Assembly: GCF_000382285.1 (NCBI RefSeq) | Contig: NZ_KB907932.1 | Coordinates: 88,972-152,971 of the forward strand | DNA length: 64,000 nucleotides | Direction of reading: 5' to 3' | From: Solimonas variicoloris DSM 15731 | GTDB lineage: Bacteria; Pseudomonadota; Gammaproteobacteria; Nevskiales; Nevskiaceae | Part shown: positions 18,198-27,700 of the stretch, one piece after another | How the letters are laid out: every line of letters starts with the position of its first letter | Numbering within the stretch: position 1 is the first letter of the stretch | The notes under the pieces: generated by a model | What the model saw: the letters and a program-made list of their open reading frames with translations, nothing else | Told to the model about the DNA's origin: nothing | Databases searched by the model: none | Position numbers and translations under genes: made by a program

Positions 18198-19352
18198 TCA
18201 GCCCTTGAGCAGGCTGAGAACGTTCTGCGGCACCGAGTTGGCCTGCGCCAGCATCGAGGTGCCGGCCTGCTGCAGGATCTGCGAGCGCGTCATGTTCGCC
18301 GTTTCGACCGCGAAGTCGGCGTCCTGGATGCGCGAGCGGGCGGACGACAGGTTCTCCGACGTGGTCGCGAGGTTGGACACCACCGACTCGAAGCGGTTCT
18401 GCACCGCGCCGAGCGTGGCGCGCGCCGAGTTGATCTGCGACAGCGCGCTGTCGGCCTGCTGGATCGCCAGCGAAGCGCCCGAGAACGAGCTGAGGTCCAG
18501 CGAGGTCAGGCCGGTCGTGGTGGCCGCCGTCGCCGAGCCGTCGCCGCCGGCGACGTTGAAGCCGGTGGCGGTGCCGTCGTCGGTGCCGGTGACGGCGATG
18601 TCGGCGGCCGAGCTGAGGACGATGCGGCCGGTGGCGCTGTCGAACGCGGCGTTGACGCCGGTGGTCGTCGCGTAGTTGTTGATCGCATCGACGACCTGGC
18701 CGACGCGCTGCTGCGAGGTGCCCGCGGCGCCGATGCTGGCGCCGACGTCGACGCCGTTGATGACCAGCGCGCCGGCGCCGACCGCGCCGAGCGCGGAGAT
18801 GCCGGAGACCGCGCTCGACTGGCCCGAGGCGGAGGTCACCGACCCGAGCGCCGCCGTGTTGGCGTCGACCAGGCCCGAGACGGTGATCGTCTCGCCGGCG
18901 TTGGCGCCGACCTGGAACACCGACGAGGTGAAGCTGCCGTCGATCAGCGCGACGCCGTTGAACTTGGTCTGGTTGGCGACGCGGTCGATTTCCTGCAGCA
19001 GCTGCGTGGCTTCGGTCTGCAGCGCGGCGCGGTCGGTCGAGGAATTGGTGGCGTTGGCCGACTGCACGGCCAGCTCGCGCACGCGCTGCAGCGAGTCGGA
19101 GATCGAGCTCAGCGCGCCGTCGGCGGTCTGCGCCAGCGAGATGCCGTCGTTGGCATTGCGCTGCGCCTGATTGATGCCGGTGATCTGGCTGGAGAAGCGG
19201 CTCGAGATCGCCAGGCCCGCGGCATCGTCCTTCGCGCTGTTGATGCGCAGGCCCGACGACAGGCGCTGGATCGAGGTGGCCAGTGACGACTGCGACGACT
19301 GCAGATTGCGCTGCGCGTTCAGCGACATCACGTTGGTATTAATGCCTTGCAT
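18198..19352 (-). CDS. fliC: Flagellin
   Basis: This 384-residue filament subunit has strongly conserved D0/D1 ends: MQGINTNVMSLNAQRNL, then IQRLSSGLRINSAKDDAAGL at the N-terminus, and RSQILQQAGTSMLAQANSVP with VLSLLKG at the C-terminus. The variable D2/D3 region (about residues 150-280) is rich in Ala, Gly, Ser and Thr. Only one flagellin gene is in the window. It has a ribosome site (CAGGAG) and a near-consensus sigma-28 promoter about 100 bases upstream. Confidence 0.97.
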   Translation of the reverse strand: MQGINTNVMSLNAQRNLQSSQSSLATSIQRLSSGLRINSAKDDAAGLAISSRFSSQITGINQAQRNANDGISLAQTADGALSSISDSLQRVRELAVQSANATNSSTDRAALQTEATQLLQEIDRVANQTKFNGVALIDGSFTSSVFQVGANAGETITVSGLVDANTAALGSVTSASGQSSAVSGISALGAVGAGALVINGVDVGASIGAAGTSQQRVGQVVDAINNYATTTGVNAAFDSATGRIVLSSAADIAVTGTDDGTATGFNVAGGDGSATAATTTGLTSLDLSSFSGASLAIQQADSALSQINSARATLGAVQNRFESVVSNLATTSENLSSARSRIQDADFAVETANMTRSQILQQAGTSMLAQANSVPQNVLSLLKG

Positions 19353-19919
19353 GAATGCACTCCTGATGAGGAAGGGTTGAAGTCCGGGCCGACGGCCACT
19401 GCGGCTTTCGGTCCTGCCTCAGCAGATCCGCGAGCGGATTGCCGTTGCTGATCCCTTATCGGGCTACGCCGCGCAAACTTGAGCGCATTCTTCGATGGGC
19501 GACGAGCGGCGATGCGGCGTCGATGAACGGCGTCGCGTCGGCTTGCACGGTGGCATGGCGCTTTCCGGCGTCGGGCGCAGCGTCGCGCTCGCCGCAGCGC
19601 GCCGCCCTGCCGCCGCCTGCGCGCCGAGGCGCGGCCCGCGCGCCGGTCCGGCTCTCGGCGACCAGAGGCGGCAGAACCCAGGACCTGCGGCAAGAACGGG
19701 CTCTTGCCGGCGCCGGACGGCGGCGCAGACGCCGACGAACGCCACGGCATGAGGCGATAAAATGCGGTTCCACCGCATGTTCCACGCGTCCGGCAAGAGA
19801 CCGTTGCGGGCCTGTTTCTTCGCCGTCTATCTTCTTCGTTGCGGTACCGGCCCGGTCCGCGCGTAATCTAGATGGTGTCCGGCGAACCGCCGCTCGCACT
19901 TTCAGTGGGGGAACTCACC
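19353..19919. other. 567-base intergenic region between fliC and the pilus cluster
   Basis: No open frame here looks like a protein. It carries the sigma-28 promoter of fliC at 19456-19482. A small palindrome, ATGCGGT-TCC-ACCGCAT, lies at 19762-19778, just after a GATAAA string that could be a -10 element. The TAATCT string near 19864 is another possible -10 for the pilin. The pilus promoter should lie in the right half. Confidence 0.6.
19456..19482 (-). promoter_or_regulatory. Sigma-28 (FliA) promoter of fliC
   Basis: On the minus strand TCAAGTTT-N11-CCCGATAA matches the FliA consensus TAAAGTTT-N11-GCCGATAA with one mismatch in each half and the exact 11-base spacing. The predicted start gives a leader of about 95 bases before the fliC ATG. 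Confidence 0.85.
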
Positions 19920-20414
19920 ATGTCTCTGAAGAATGTCCGCGTCATCGTGCCTGTGCTGCTGGCCGCCGTCGCCCTGCCGCAAGTCGCGATCGCCGCCACC
20001 GCCAGCAGCACGCTCACCGTCAACGCGCTGGTCCTCAACATCTGCTCGGTCGCGCCGGCGACGCTGAGCTTCGGCAACGTCACGGGTTCCGGCGACACCG
20101 ACGCCACCGCCAGCATCCTGGTCACCTGCACGCTCAACACGCCGTACGCCGTCGCGCTCGATCAGGGCGCCAACGGCAGCACCGTGACCACGCGGCAGAT
20201 GAAGGCGACGCTCGGCACCGACCTGCTCGGCTACAGCCTCTACCGTGACAGCGGCCGCACCCAGAACTGGGGCACGACGGCTGGCACCGACACCGTCGAC
20301 GGCACCGGCTCGGGCCTGACGCAGACGCTGACCGTCTATGGCCGCGTACCGGCCTCGCTCGCCTCGCCGAGCGGCACCTACAGCGACACCGTCAACATCA
20401 CCGTCAACTACTGA
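19920..20414 (+). CDS. Spore coat U-domain pilin-like protein (major subunit candidate)
   Basis: The product has 164 residues. A signal peptide (MSLKNVRVIVPVLLAAVALP to about residue 26) is followed by a single spore-coat-protein-U (SCPU) domain with Cys near 40 and 66, LSFGNVTG, and the C-terminal SGTYSDTVNITVNY. The final beta strand is the type used for donor-strand exchange. In archaic (Csu-like) chaperone-usher systems such proteins build the pilus rod. ATG 19920 is chosen because GTGGGGGAA lies just upstream and it begins the signal peptide. It is first in a four-gene cluster with a chaperone, an usher and a second SCPU protein. Confidence 0.85.
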   Translation: MSLKNVRVIVPVLLAAVALPQVAIAATASSTLTVNALVLNICSVAPATLSFGNVTGSGDTDATASILVTCTLNTPYAVALDQGANGSTVTTRQMKATLGTDLLGYSLYRDSGRTQNWGTTAGTDTVDGTGSGLTQTLTVYGRVPASLASPSGTYSDTVNITVNY

Positions 20415-20419
20415 GCGCC

Positions 20420-21145
20420 ATGCGCCTCGCGCTGCTGCGCCGGTTCGGTGTCATCGCGGCGCTGCTGATCGCCGCCCCGCTACGGGCGGCGCCGGGCGGC
20501 ATCGCCGTCAGCCCGCTGCGCCTCGACATGGCCGCGGCGCGGCCGACCGCGGCGCTGACCGCCGCCAACAGCGACGCCGCGGCGCACCGCTTCCAGATCG
20601 AGCTGCTGCGCTGGACGCAGCCGGGTGGTCGGGATCATTACGAAGCGACCGACGCGCTCATCGCCAACCCGCCGCTGTTCGAGCTGGCGCCGGGCGCGCA
20701 GCAGGTGGTGCGCGTCGGCCTGCTCGACGTACCGGCGGGCAGCGATGAGCAGGCCTTCCGCCTCTACCTGACCGAGATCCCGCGCGCCAGCGAGCCGCCG
20801 GCGAGCCAGCTGAACTTCATGCTGCGGCTCGGCGTGCCGCTGTTCGTCGCGCCGCAGGGCGCGGTGCGGCGCAGCTGGCGCTGGAGCGCGCGACTCGACG
20901 GCCAGACCTACGTGCTGCGCGCCGACAACGACGGCAACGTGCACCAGCGCCGTGCCGGCCTGCGTCTGTTCGATGCCGATCGCCAGATCGAGATCGGCCA
21001 CGACGCCGGCTTCCGCGACGTACTGCCGGGCGCCTACTCGGAATGGCGCTTCGCCGCCGCGCCACCGCTCGCCCGCCGCCTGCGCATCTCGGCGACGACC
21101 GACGCCGGCGCCGATGACAGCACGATCCCGCTCGCGACGCCGTAA
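20420..21145 (+). CDS. PapD-like periplasmic pilus chaperone
   Basis: This 241-residue protein has a signal peptide (to about residue 23, LLIAAPLRAA) and two Ig-like domains of the PapD fold. It would cap subunits by donating a strand and deliver them to the usher. Visible family features are GIAVSPLRLDM at the mature start, FELAPGAQQVVRVGL, QAFRLYLTEIP and LNFMLRLGVPLFV. It starts five bases after the pilin stop, and the usher start overlaps its end by 32 bases. It corresponds in position to csuC of Csu-type operons. Confidence 0.88.
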   Translation: MRLALLRRFGVIAALLIAAPLRAAPGGIAVSPLRLDMAAARPTAALTAANSDAAAHRFQIELLRWTQPGGRDHYEATDALIANPPLFELAPGAQQVVRVGLLDVPAGSDEQAFRLYLTEIPRASEPPASQLNFMLRLGVPLFVAPQGAVRRSWRWSARLDGQTYVLRADNDGNVHQRRAGLRLFDADRQIEIGHDAGFRDVLPGAYSEWRFAAAPPLARRLRISATTDAGADDSTIPLATP

Positions 21146-23456
21146 GCTCCCCAGCCTCGCGCTCGCGCTGGCGCTGCCATGCGTGAGCGGCACGGCCGTC
21201 GCCGGCAACGGCTGGTTCACCGATCGCTGCCCGGATCGCGCCGAGATCTTTCCGCCGACGCCGCAACGCCTGCTGCTGCACGTGCTGCGCGATCCGCGCG
21301 ACGACGGCGAGGATCTGCTGCTGCTGCGCCTGCCCGACGGCCAGCTGTACGCGCCGAAACGCCTGTTCGAATTCATCGGCATCGCCGCGCCGGAGCCGCC
21401 GCTGCGGCGCGGCGACGAAGCCTGGTACCGGCTCGATGCCGTCGACGGACTGCGCTACGCCGTCAACGCCTGCGAGCAGACGCTGTCGGTCGACGCCAGC
21501 CCGCTGCGCGCGCGCGACGTGCGTCGCCTGCTGCCGGAGCGGCAGACGCGCTTCGCGCATTCCGAGCCGGGAGGCTACGCGCAGGCCGACCTGCAGTACC
21601 TGCATGCGCGCGGCCATGACACGGTTTCAGGCCTGCTCGACGCCGGCCTGTTCGGCCCGTACGGGCTCGCCGGCAACACGCTGCTCTACGACGGCGAGCG
21701 CGCGGTGCGACTCGATACCAGCTGGACCGTCGACGACCCGCTGCATCTGCGCCGGCTGCGCCTCGGCGACGGCATCACGCGCGGCGGCGCGTTCGGCCGC
21801 GCACTGCGCTTCGCCGGCGCGCAGTGGGGCACGGACTTCAGCCTGCAGCCGGACATCGTCACCTTCCCGCTGCCCGGCGTCACCGCCAGCGCAGCGCTGC
21901 CGAGCGCCGTCGACGTCTACGTCGACGGCACGCTGCGCGCACACCAGGACGTCGACGCCGGACCGTTCCAGCTCGAGCGCATTCCGGTCATCACCGGCGG
22001 TGGCCAGATCCAGCTGGTCGTCACCGATCTGCTCGGCCGCAGTTCGGTCTACCGCTACGACTTCTACGCGTCCCAGCAGCTGCTGCGCGCCGGGCTCGAC
22101 GATTACACCGTCGAGGCCGGCAGCGAGCGGCGTGATTACGGCCGCGAGTCGCTGCACTACGGCGATGCCTTCGCGGCCGGCACCTGGCGGCGCGGTCTCA
22201 GCGACTGGCTGACCGGCGAGCTGCACGCCGAGGCCAGCGCCGACCGTCAGGTCTACGGCGCCGGCGCCGCCTATCTGCTGCCGTACCTCGGCGTGCTCGG
22301 CGGCGGTCTGGCCTTCGGCAGCGGCGACAGCCACGGCCTCGAGCTCAGCGCCGGCCTCGAGCGCAACACGCCGGCCTGGAGCTACGGCGCCTCGTACACG
22401 CGCACGCCGCGCAGCCTGCGCCGCGTCGGCGAGATCGAGCCGGCCTCGCTGCAGCGCACGGTCGTGCGCGGCAGCCGGCAGCTCGCCGGCCTCGGCTCGC
22501 TGAGCCTCGCCTGGCTCGAAGACCGCGGCCCCGACGGCACCCGGCTGCGCGGGTTCAGCTTCGGCGGCAATGCACGCCTCTGGCACCAGGGTGCGCTGGC
22601 CGTCGGCGGCTTCGCCGATGTCAGCGACCATCAGCGCAGCAGCCTGTACGCGAACCTCAGCTGGACTTTCGGCCGCACGCTGAGCGGCGGCGCCAGCTGG
22701 CAGCGCAACGACGGCGATGATGTCGAACGTGTCTCGGTGCAGCGCGCGCGGCTCGAATCGATCGGCTGGGACGCGGGCGCCTACGTCGAGCATGGCGCGA
22801 GCACGCGCGTCGGCGGCAGCGCCGCGCTGACCGATCCGCGCGCGATCGTGCGTACCGACGTCGAGCGCGACGCCGATGGCAGCGCCGTCCGCGTCGGGCT
22901 GCGCAGCGGCGTCGTCGGACTCGGTCCCGACTGGTTCTGGACCCGGCCGACCAGCGGCCCGTTCGCGGTCGTCGAAACCGGCGGCGCCGAAGCGGTGCGC
23001 ATCTACGACGAAAACCGTCTGGCCGGCACGACCGGCGCCGACGGCCGCCTGCTGGTGCCCGACCTGCGCCCGTACGAGCCGCGCCGCATCGCCATCGCCG
23101 ACAGCGATTTCGCGATCGACGCGCGCCTCGACGAAACCGCGCGGCGCATCGAAGCGCCCGGCTACGGCGGGATCCGCGTGCGCCTCGGCGCGCCGGCCGC
23201 CGCCGCGCGGCGGATCCGCCTGCGCCTCGCCGACGGCCGCCCGCCGCCGCCGGGCAGCGACGTCGCCGCCGCCGGCCTGGCGCCGCGCTTCACCGGCCGC
23301 GGCGGCGAGCTGCTGCTCGACGGCCGGCCCGGAAACTATGCCCTCGACGTGCGCTGGCACGACGGGCAATGTTCAGCCCGTGCCGCGCTGCGCGCCGAGG
23401 ATCGCCTCAGCGACGCGCCACTCGATGTCCCCTGCACCGTCCGGCCCCTGCCATGA
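21114..23456 (+). CDS. Outer-membrane usher (FimD/PapC/CsuD family)
   Basis: This 780-residue outer-membrane usher threads chaperone-bound subunits through a 24-strand barrel. The basic signal peptide ([20 protein letters not shown], cleavage near residue 30) is followed by the N-terminal chaperone-binding domain, the barrel, and a plug segment with VDVYVDGTLRAHQDVDAGPF. Usher text includes FQLERIPVITGGGQIQLVV and the C-terminal RLLVPDLRPYEPRRIAI. ATG 21114 lies inside the chaperone gene and gives a complete signal peptide. It ends overlapping the second SCPU gene (ATGA). Length is at the short end for ushers, as in archaic systems. Confidence 0.9.
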   Translation: MTARSRSRRRKLPSLALALALPCVSGTAVAGNGWFTDRCPDRAEIFPPTPQRLLLHVLRDPRDDGEDLLLLRLPDGQLYAPKRLFEFIGIAAPEPPLRRGDEAWYRLDAVDGLRYAVNACEQTLSVDASPLRARDVRRLLPERQTRFAHSEPGGYAQADLQYLHARGHDTVSGLLDAGLFGPYGLAGNTLLYDGERAVRLDTSWTVDDPLHLRRLRLGDGITRGGAFGRALRFAGAQWGTDFSLQPDIVTFPLPGVTASAALPSAVDVYVDGTLRAHQDVDAGPFQLERIPVITGGGQIQLVVTDLLGRSSVYRYDFYASQQLLRAGLDDYTVEAGSERRDYGRESLHYGDAFAAGTWRRGLSDWLTGELHAEASADRQVYGAGAAYLLPYLGVLGGGLAFGSGDSHGLELSAGLERNTPAWSYGASYTRTPRSLRRVGEIEPASLQRTVVRGSRQLAGLGSLSLAWLEDRGPDGTRLRGFSFGGNARLWHQGALAVGGFADVSDHQRSSLYANLSWTFGRTLSGGASWQRNDGDDVERVSVQRARLESIGWDAGAYVEHGASTRVGGSAALTDPRAIVRTDVERDADGSAVRVGLRSGVVGLGPDWFWTRPTSGPFAVVETGGAEAVRIYDENRLAGTTGADGRLLVPDLRPYEPRRIAIADSDFAIDARLDETARRIEAPGYGGIRVRLGAPAAAARRIRLRLADGRPPPPGSDVAAAGLAPRFTGRGGELLLDGRPGNYALDVRWHDGQCSARAALRAEDRLSDAPLDVPCTVRPLP

Positions 23457-23923
23457 AACTGCGCACCTGCCTGCTGGCCATACCGCTCTGCCTCGCCTGC
23501 CGGCCGGCGCTGGCCTTGCTCGAAAGCTGCTCGGCTTCGACCAGCGCCGTGTCGTTCGGCAACTACAGTCCGTTCTCCAGCGTCGATCTCGACACGACCG
23601 GCACCGTGACGGTGACCTGCACCGCGTTGCTCAGCATCGCGGTCAACTACACGATCAAGCTCGGCCCCGGTGTCAGCGGCAGCTTCAATCCGCGCCGCCT
23701 GTCGACCGGCCCGTATACGCTGAACTACAACCTCTATACGAACAGCACGCGCACGAGCGTCTGGGGCGACGGCACCGGCAGCACGCAGACGGTCAGCGAC
23801 GGCTACGCGCTGGGCCTGCTGATCGTGACGCGCAACTACACCGTCTACGGCCGCCTGCCGGCGCGACAGAACGCCGCGTCGGGCGTCTACAGCGACACGG
23901 TGGTCGTCACCGTCGAATACTAA
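23453..23923 (+). CDS. Second spore coat U-domain protein (minor or tip subunit candidate)
   Basis: The product has 156 residues, with a signal peptide to about residue 22 (LACRPALA) and one SCPU domain. Text includes SFGNYSPFSSVDLDTTGTV, VTCTALLS and the C-terminal ASGVYSDTVVVTVEY. It differs clearly from the first pilin and comes last in the cluster, where tip adhesins are encoded in Csu systems. CsuE has two domains, whereas this protein has only one, so the tip role is an inference. Its ATG overlaps the usher stop. Confidence 0.8.
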   Translation: MKLRTCLLAIPLCLACRPALALLESCSASTSAVSFGNYSPFSSVDLDTTGTVTVTCTALLSIAVNYTIKLGPGVSGSFNPRRLSTGPYTLNYNLYTNSTRTSVWGDGTGSTQTVSDGYALGLLIVTRNYTVYGRLPARQNAASGVYSDTVVVTVEY

Positions 23924-23926
23924 AAA

Positions 23927-23959
23927 GCGCGCACGGCGGGCGGACGCCGCCGTGCGCGC
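23927..23959 (-). terminator. Intrinsic terminator between convergent pilus and lipoprotein operons
   Basis: A perfect 13-bp stem (GCGCGCACGGCGG with CCGCCGTGCGCGC, seven-base loop) is followed on the minus strand by TTTTT. It is a good intrinsic terminator for the lipoprotein operon and its hairpin may also serve the pilus operon on the plus strand. Confidence 0.8.
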
Positions 23960-23967
23960 CGGGGCGC

Positions 23968-24741
23968 TCAGCGGCAGAACAGATCGGCCTCGTCGCTGTC
24001 GGCGACGCGCAGCAGCTCGAGCAGTCCGCTGAAATGCTCGCGGGCCGGCGTATCCGGCCGCGCGCCGAGCATCAGGCCCGTCGCGTCGCGCGACAGCAGC
24101 GGCGCGCCGGCGGCCTTGGCGAAGCCGGCGACCGCCTTGCAGTCGAGCTCGACGCGCACGTTCTGGCCGTCGGCGGCCACGTACAGATTCGTCCAGTCGC
24201 CGCGGCCGTCGAGCGGCAGCAGCAGACGCTTGTCCTGCGCCGGGAACTCGACGACCACGCTGTCGACGCTGGCCTCGACGTTGAACACCGCGCTGCCGAG
24301 CGACAGCACCGTCTGCAGGGCGTCGCCGGCGGCCGGCTTGAAGCGCAGGTGGATCGCGAACACGTCGCCGATCGGCGTGTTCGCGAACACCGAGTTGTCG
24401 GCCGTACGCAGCTGCGCCGGCGCGGTCTCGCCGTCGGCGTTGAGCTGGATGATCTGGCCGCCGGTGTCGGCGCTGTCGCCGCGCACGAGGTCGCGCGTGG
24501 CGAGCGGCTGCAGGCCGGCGTCCTCGAGCACGAGGTCGTTGCCGTACGGCGCGTTGTCGTTGACGCAGAGCGCGGCGACGTCGGTGCAGGCGCGCGTCTG
24601 CATGGTCCAGAAGCCGAGCGTGTGGCCATCGACCGGCATGACCTCGACCGGGACGTCGCGGTCGACCACCTTGTGCTCCGTCTCGGTACAGGCGGCCAGC
24701 GGCGCGGCGAGCGCCAGCAGCGGCATCAGCAGTTTCTTCAT
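23968..24741 (-). CDS. Predicted lipoprotein with LamG-like fold
   Basis: This 257-residue protein has a lipoprotein signal peptide ending in the lipobox LAAC (Cys18). The mature part resembles a laminin-G/concanavalin-like jelly roll: HTLGFWTMQ, VFAIHLRFKPAAGD, QTVLSLGSAVFNVE, GDWTNLYVAADGQNVRVELD and EHFSGLLELLRV follow the spacing of LamG repeats. No catalytic motif is seen. Its ATG overlaps the stop of the 1517-residue lipoprotein gene (ATGA), so the two are translationally coupled and likely work together. Binding of a glycan or of its partner is a guess from the fold. Confidence 0.6.
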   Translation of the reverse strand: MKKLLMPLLALAAPLAACTETEHKVVDRDVPVEVMPVDGHTLGFWTMQTRACTDVAALCVNDNAPYGNDLVLEDAGLQPLATRDLVRGDSADTGGQIIQLNADGETAPAQLRTADNSVFANTPIGDVFAIHLRFKPAAGDALQTVLSLGSAVFNVEASVDSVVVEFPAQDKRLLLPLDGRGDWTNLYVAADGQNVRVELDCKAVAGFAKAAGAPLLSRDATGLMLGARPDTPAREHFSGLLELLRVADSDEADLFCR

Positions 24742-27700
24742 GGGCGTTCTTCCGTTCGGTGCGCGGCGGCCGCGCGCGGCTGCAGCACGATGTCGTCGAC
24801 CACCTGACCGTCGAGGGTCTTGGTCAGTACGTGCATCTGCGCGCCGCGGATCGACAGCGTCGTGTAGGTGTTGAGGTTGTCGTCGAACAGCACGTCGGCG
24901 AGACGGGCGATGCCGGTGCCGTTGCTGTCGTAGTACTTGGCCGAATCCGAACCGGCGATCAGGTAGGTCGCGCCACCGGCGCGCGGCGAGCCGCCCGCGA
25001 GCGGCACCGAGCGCGAGTACATGTGGTCGTGGCCGCTGATGACCAGATCGATGCCGGCGGCGTCGACGACCGGTGGAATGTAGGCGGCCGAACGCCCGTT
25101 GCCCGAGGCCGGATTGCCGTTGTACGGCGGCCGGTGCAGCATCAGGATCTTCCAGGTCTTGCCGCTCGCCTTCATGTCGGCTTCGAGCCAGGCCATCATC
25201 GCCTGCCAGTCCGCTTCGTCCGGCGGCTCGCTGCTGAGCACGGCGATGTGCGCGTTGCCGTAGTCGAAGCTGTAGTTGGCGCGGTCGTACGGCGCCACGC
25301 TGCTGCCCTGCGCATACGGCAGCGGGAACAGCGAAGCGAACTTCACGGCGCCCTCGTTGAGGACCTCGTGGTTGCCTTCCGCCGGCACCAGCAGCTTCGA
25401 CGCCAGCTGACCCTCGCCCTGCATCGCGTCGAAGAACAGACGCACCAGACGGTAGTCGGTGATGTCGTCGGTGAAGTCGCCGACGTGCAGGATCAGCTCG
25501 CCACCCGGCAGCTGCGCCTGCATCTTGCGGTACAGCTCGCGGACCAGGCCGTTGCCGTTGAAGATGTTTTCGTCGGACAGCGTCTGCGTGTCGCCGAACA
25601 GGAAGATGTCGACCGCGTCGTCGCCATCATCGGTGCGCAGCGAATAGGTCGGGCTCATCTGCAGCGTGCCGTCGCCGACGCTGTAGTAGTACGTCGTGCC
25701 CGGCTGCAGGCCGCTGAGCTGGGCGTGATGCACGCGCACCGCGCCGGATTCGGTGCCGTAGAAGAACGGCACGATCTCCGAGTAGCCCTGCGCGCTGCGC
25801 GACAGTGCGCCGCTGGTGCCGTAGTGGACGAGCGAGGCCTGCGCGCCGAGCGAGGTGAACCAGGTGACGTTGACCACCGACGGATCACCGGTCGGCGTCA
25901 GGAACGCATGGCGCGGCGCGTAATCGAGGCGCTCGACCAGCGCCAGCACCTTGCTCATCAGCGACGAGCCGCTGCCGTCGTAGGCGCGGAAGATCAGCTC
26001 CTGGGTCGCGCTCGCCGCCGGCAGATCGACCTTGAGCAGACCCTGCGCGTCGGTGCTGCCGAGCGGCTTCACGTTGCCGACCGTATCGGTCGCGCTGTTG
26101 TAGACCAGCGACTCGACGCTGACGCCCGGGGCCGGACGGCCGTCGCCGCCGACCACCAGCAGATCCGCGGCCTGACCGCCGACGCCCCAGTTGGTCATCA
26201 GCACATAACGCCCGCCGACCGGCTTGCGGATCACCGGATGGTAGTAGGTCTGGCCATCGAGTTCGCCGCCGACCGTCACCGAGATGTCGGTGTTCTGGAT
26301 GTAGTCCTTGACCTTCAGGCGCAGCGTCGCCAGCGTCTGCGTGGACGCCGCGAAGCCGCTGAAGCTGCCGCTCCAGGTGCCGTTGCCGGCGACCACACCG
26401 CCCGGCGCCAGATCGCCCGGAATCACTTCCATGCTGGCCTTGGTCGCGTCGTAGCCGAGGCGCAGGTTCAGCGTGCCGAAGTGCGCGCCGCCCTCGACGC
26501 GGATCGGCAGATCGAAGCTGCCGCCCGGGTAGAACGTGACGTTGCTGCTGTCGACGTAGATGCGCGACGCGCCGGTGACGACGTTGAACAGCAGGTCGCC
26601 GGCCGAGACGTTGCCGTTGATGTCATGCACGCGGTAATCGACGCGGTGCCAGCCGTCGGCGAGGTTCTGCGTCTGGTAGTCGAGGCGGTCGCGGCCGTTG
26701 CCGACGACCTGGGCGCTGACGTCCTGGCCGTCGAGCTGCAGCTCGAAGTCCTGGAAGTCGACGCCGGACGCATCGTTGAGCTGCAGGCTGATCTTCGGCG
26801 CGGCGTTGTCGACGGTCGTGCCGCTGGCCGGCGTCACCGTCACGCCCGGCCCCTGCAGGTCGGTGTTGTCGCTGTAGACGGCGGTGAAGTTGTCGAGCAG
26901 CACATGCGAGTCGATGCGCTCGGCCGTCTTCAGCACCAGGAAGCGGAACGGCTGCGAGAAGCGCAGCGGCTCGCGGAAGCCTTCCGGGATCTGCGCTTTC
27001 ATGAAGTGCCAGCCGCGCTCGGGCAGCGGCTCGCCGTCGTTGTTGTAGTTGATCGTGACCTGCTTGTTGTCGGCATCGACGAGCAGGCCGCGCACCCACC
27101 AGACCTTGCCGGCCAGCTCGTCCGGAATGTAGACGTTGACGCCGAGGTACTTCGGATAGCCCGGCAGCGTCTTGGTCTTCGACGGATCGGTCAGATACGC
27201 GCCGAACGTGCCCGGCTGCTTCGGATCGGTCTCCCAGCTCAGCTGCATCGAATAGCGCCCGGCGAACACCGGCTCGCCGACCTTCTCGATGCTGACCTTC
27301 TTGTGGCGGGCGCCGGAGGCGGCATAGAGGCTGGTGTCGCCTTCGAAGTCTTCCATCACCACCGGCGGCACGCCGATGTCGACCTGCACCGAGGCAGACT
27401 GCTCGCCGACGCTGACCGTCACCGTGCAGCGACGGCCCTGCACGAAGCCGGCGGTCAGCACGCCGCTCGCCGCGTCGAGCGAACAGTCGGCCGGATTGTC
27501 GACGCTGTAGTGCAGGATGCTGTTGTCGTAGGTCACCGCGCGGCCGCCGCTGCTCAGCACCGGCTGCAGCTGCAGCGAGGCGCCGCCGTCGAGCGTGTAG
27601 ACGCTGCGCGCGAAGCTGATCGCGTCGATCTGCGAGATCACGCGCACGCGGGCGACGCCCTTCTTGTCGCCGGCGCGCACCACGACGTAGCCCTGCGCGT

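Noticed and set aside
19439..19899. Overlapping Arg-rich frames between fliC and the pilin on both strands
   Set aside because: They lack ribosome sites and family text and overlap one another and the fliC promoter, so the stretch is treated as intergenic.
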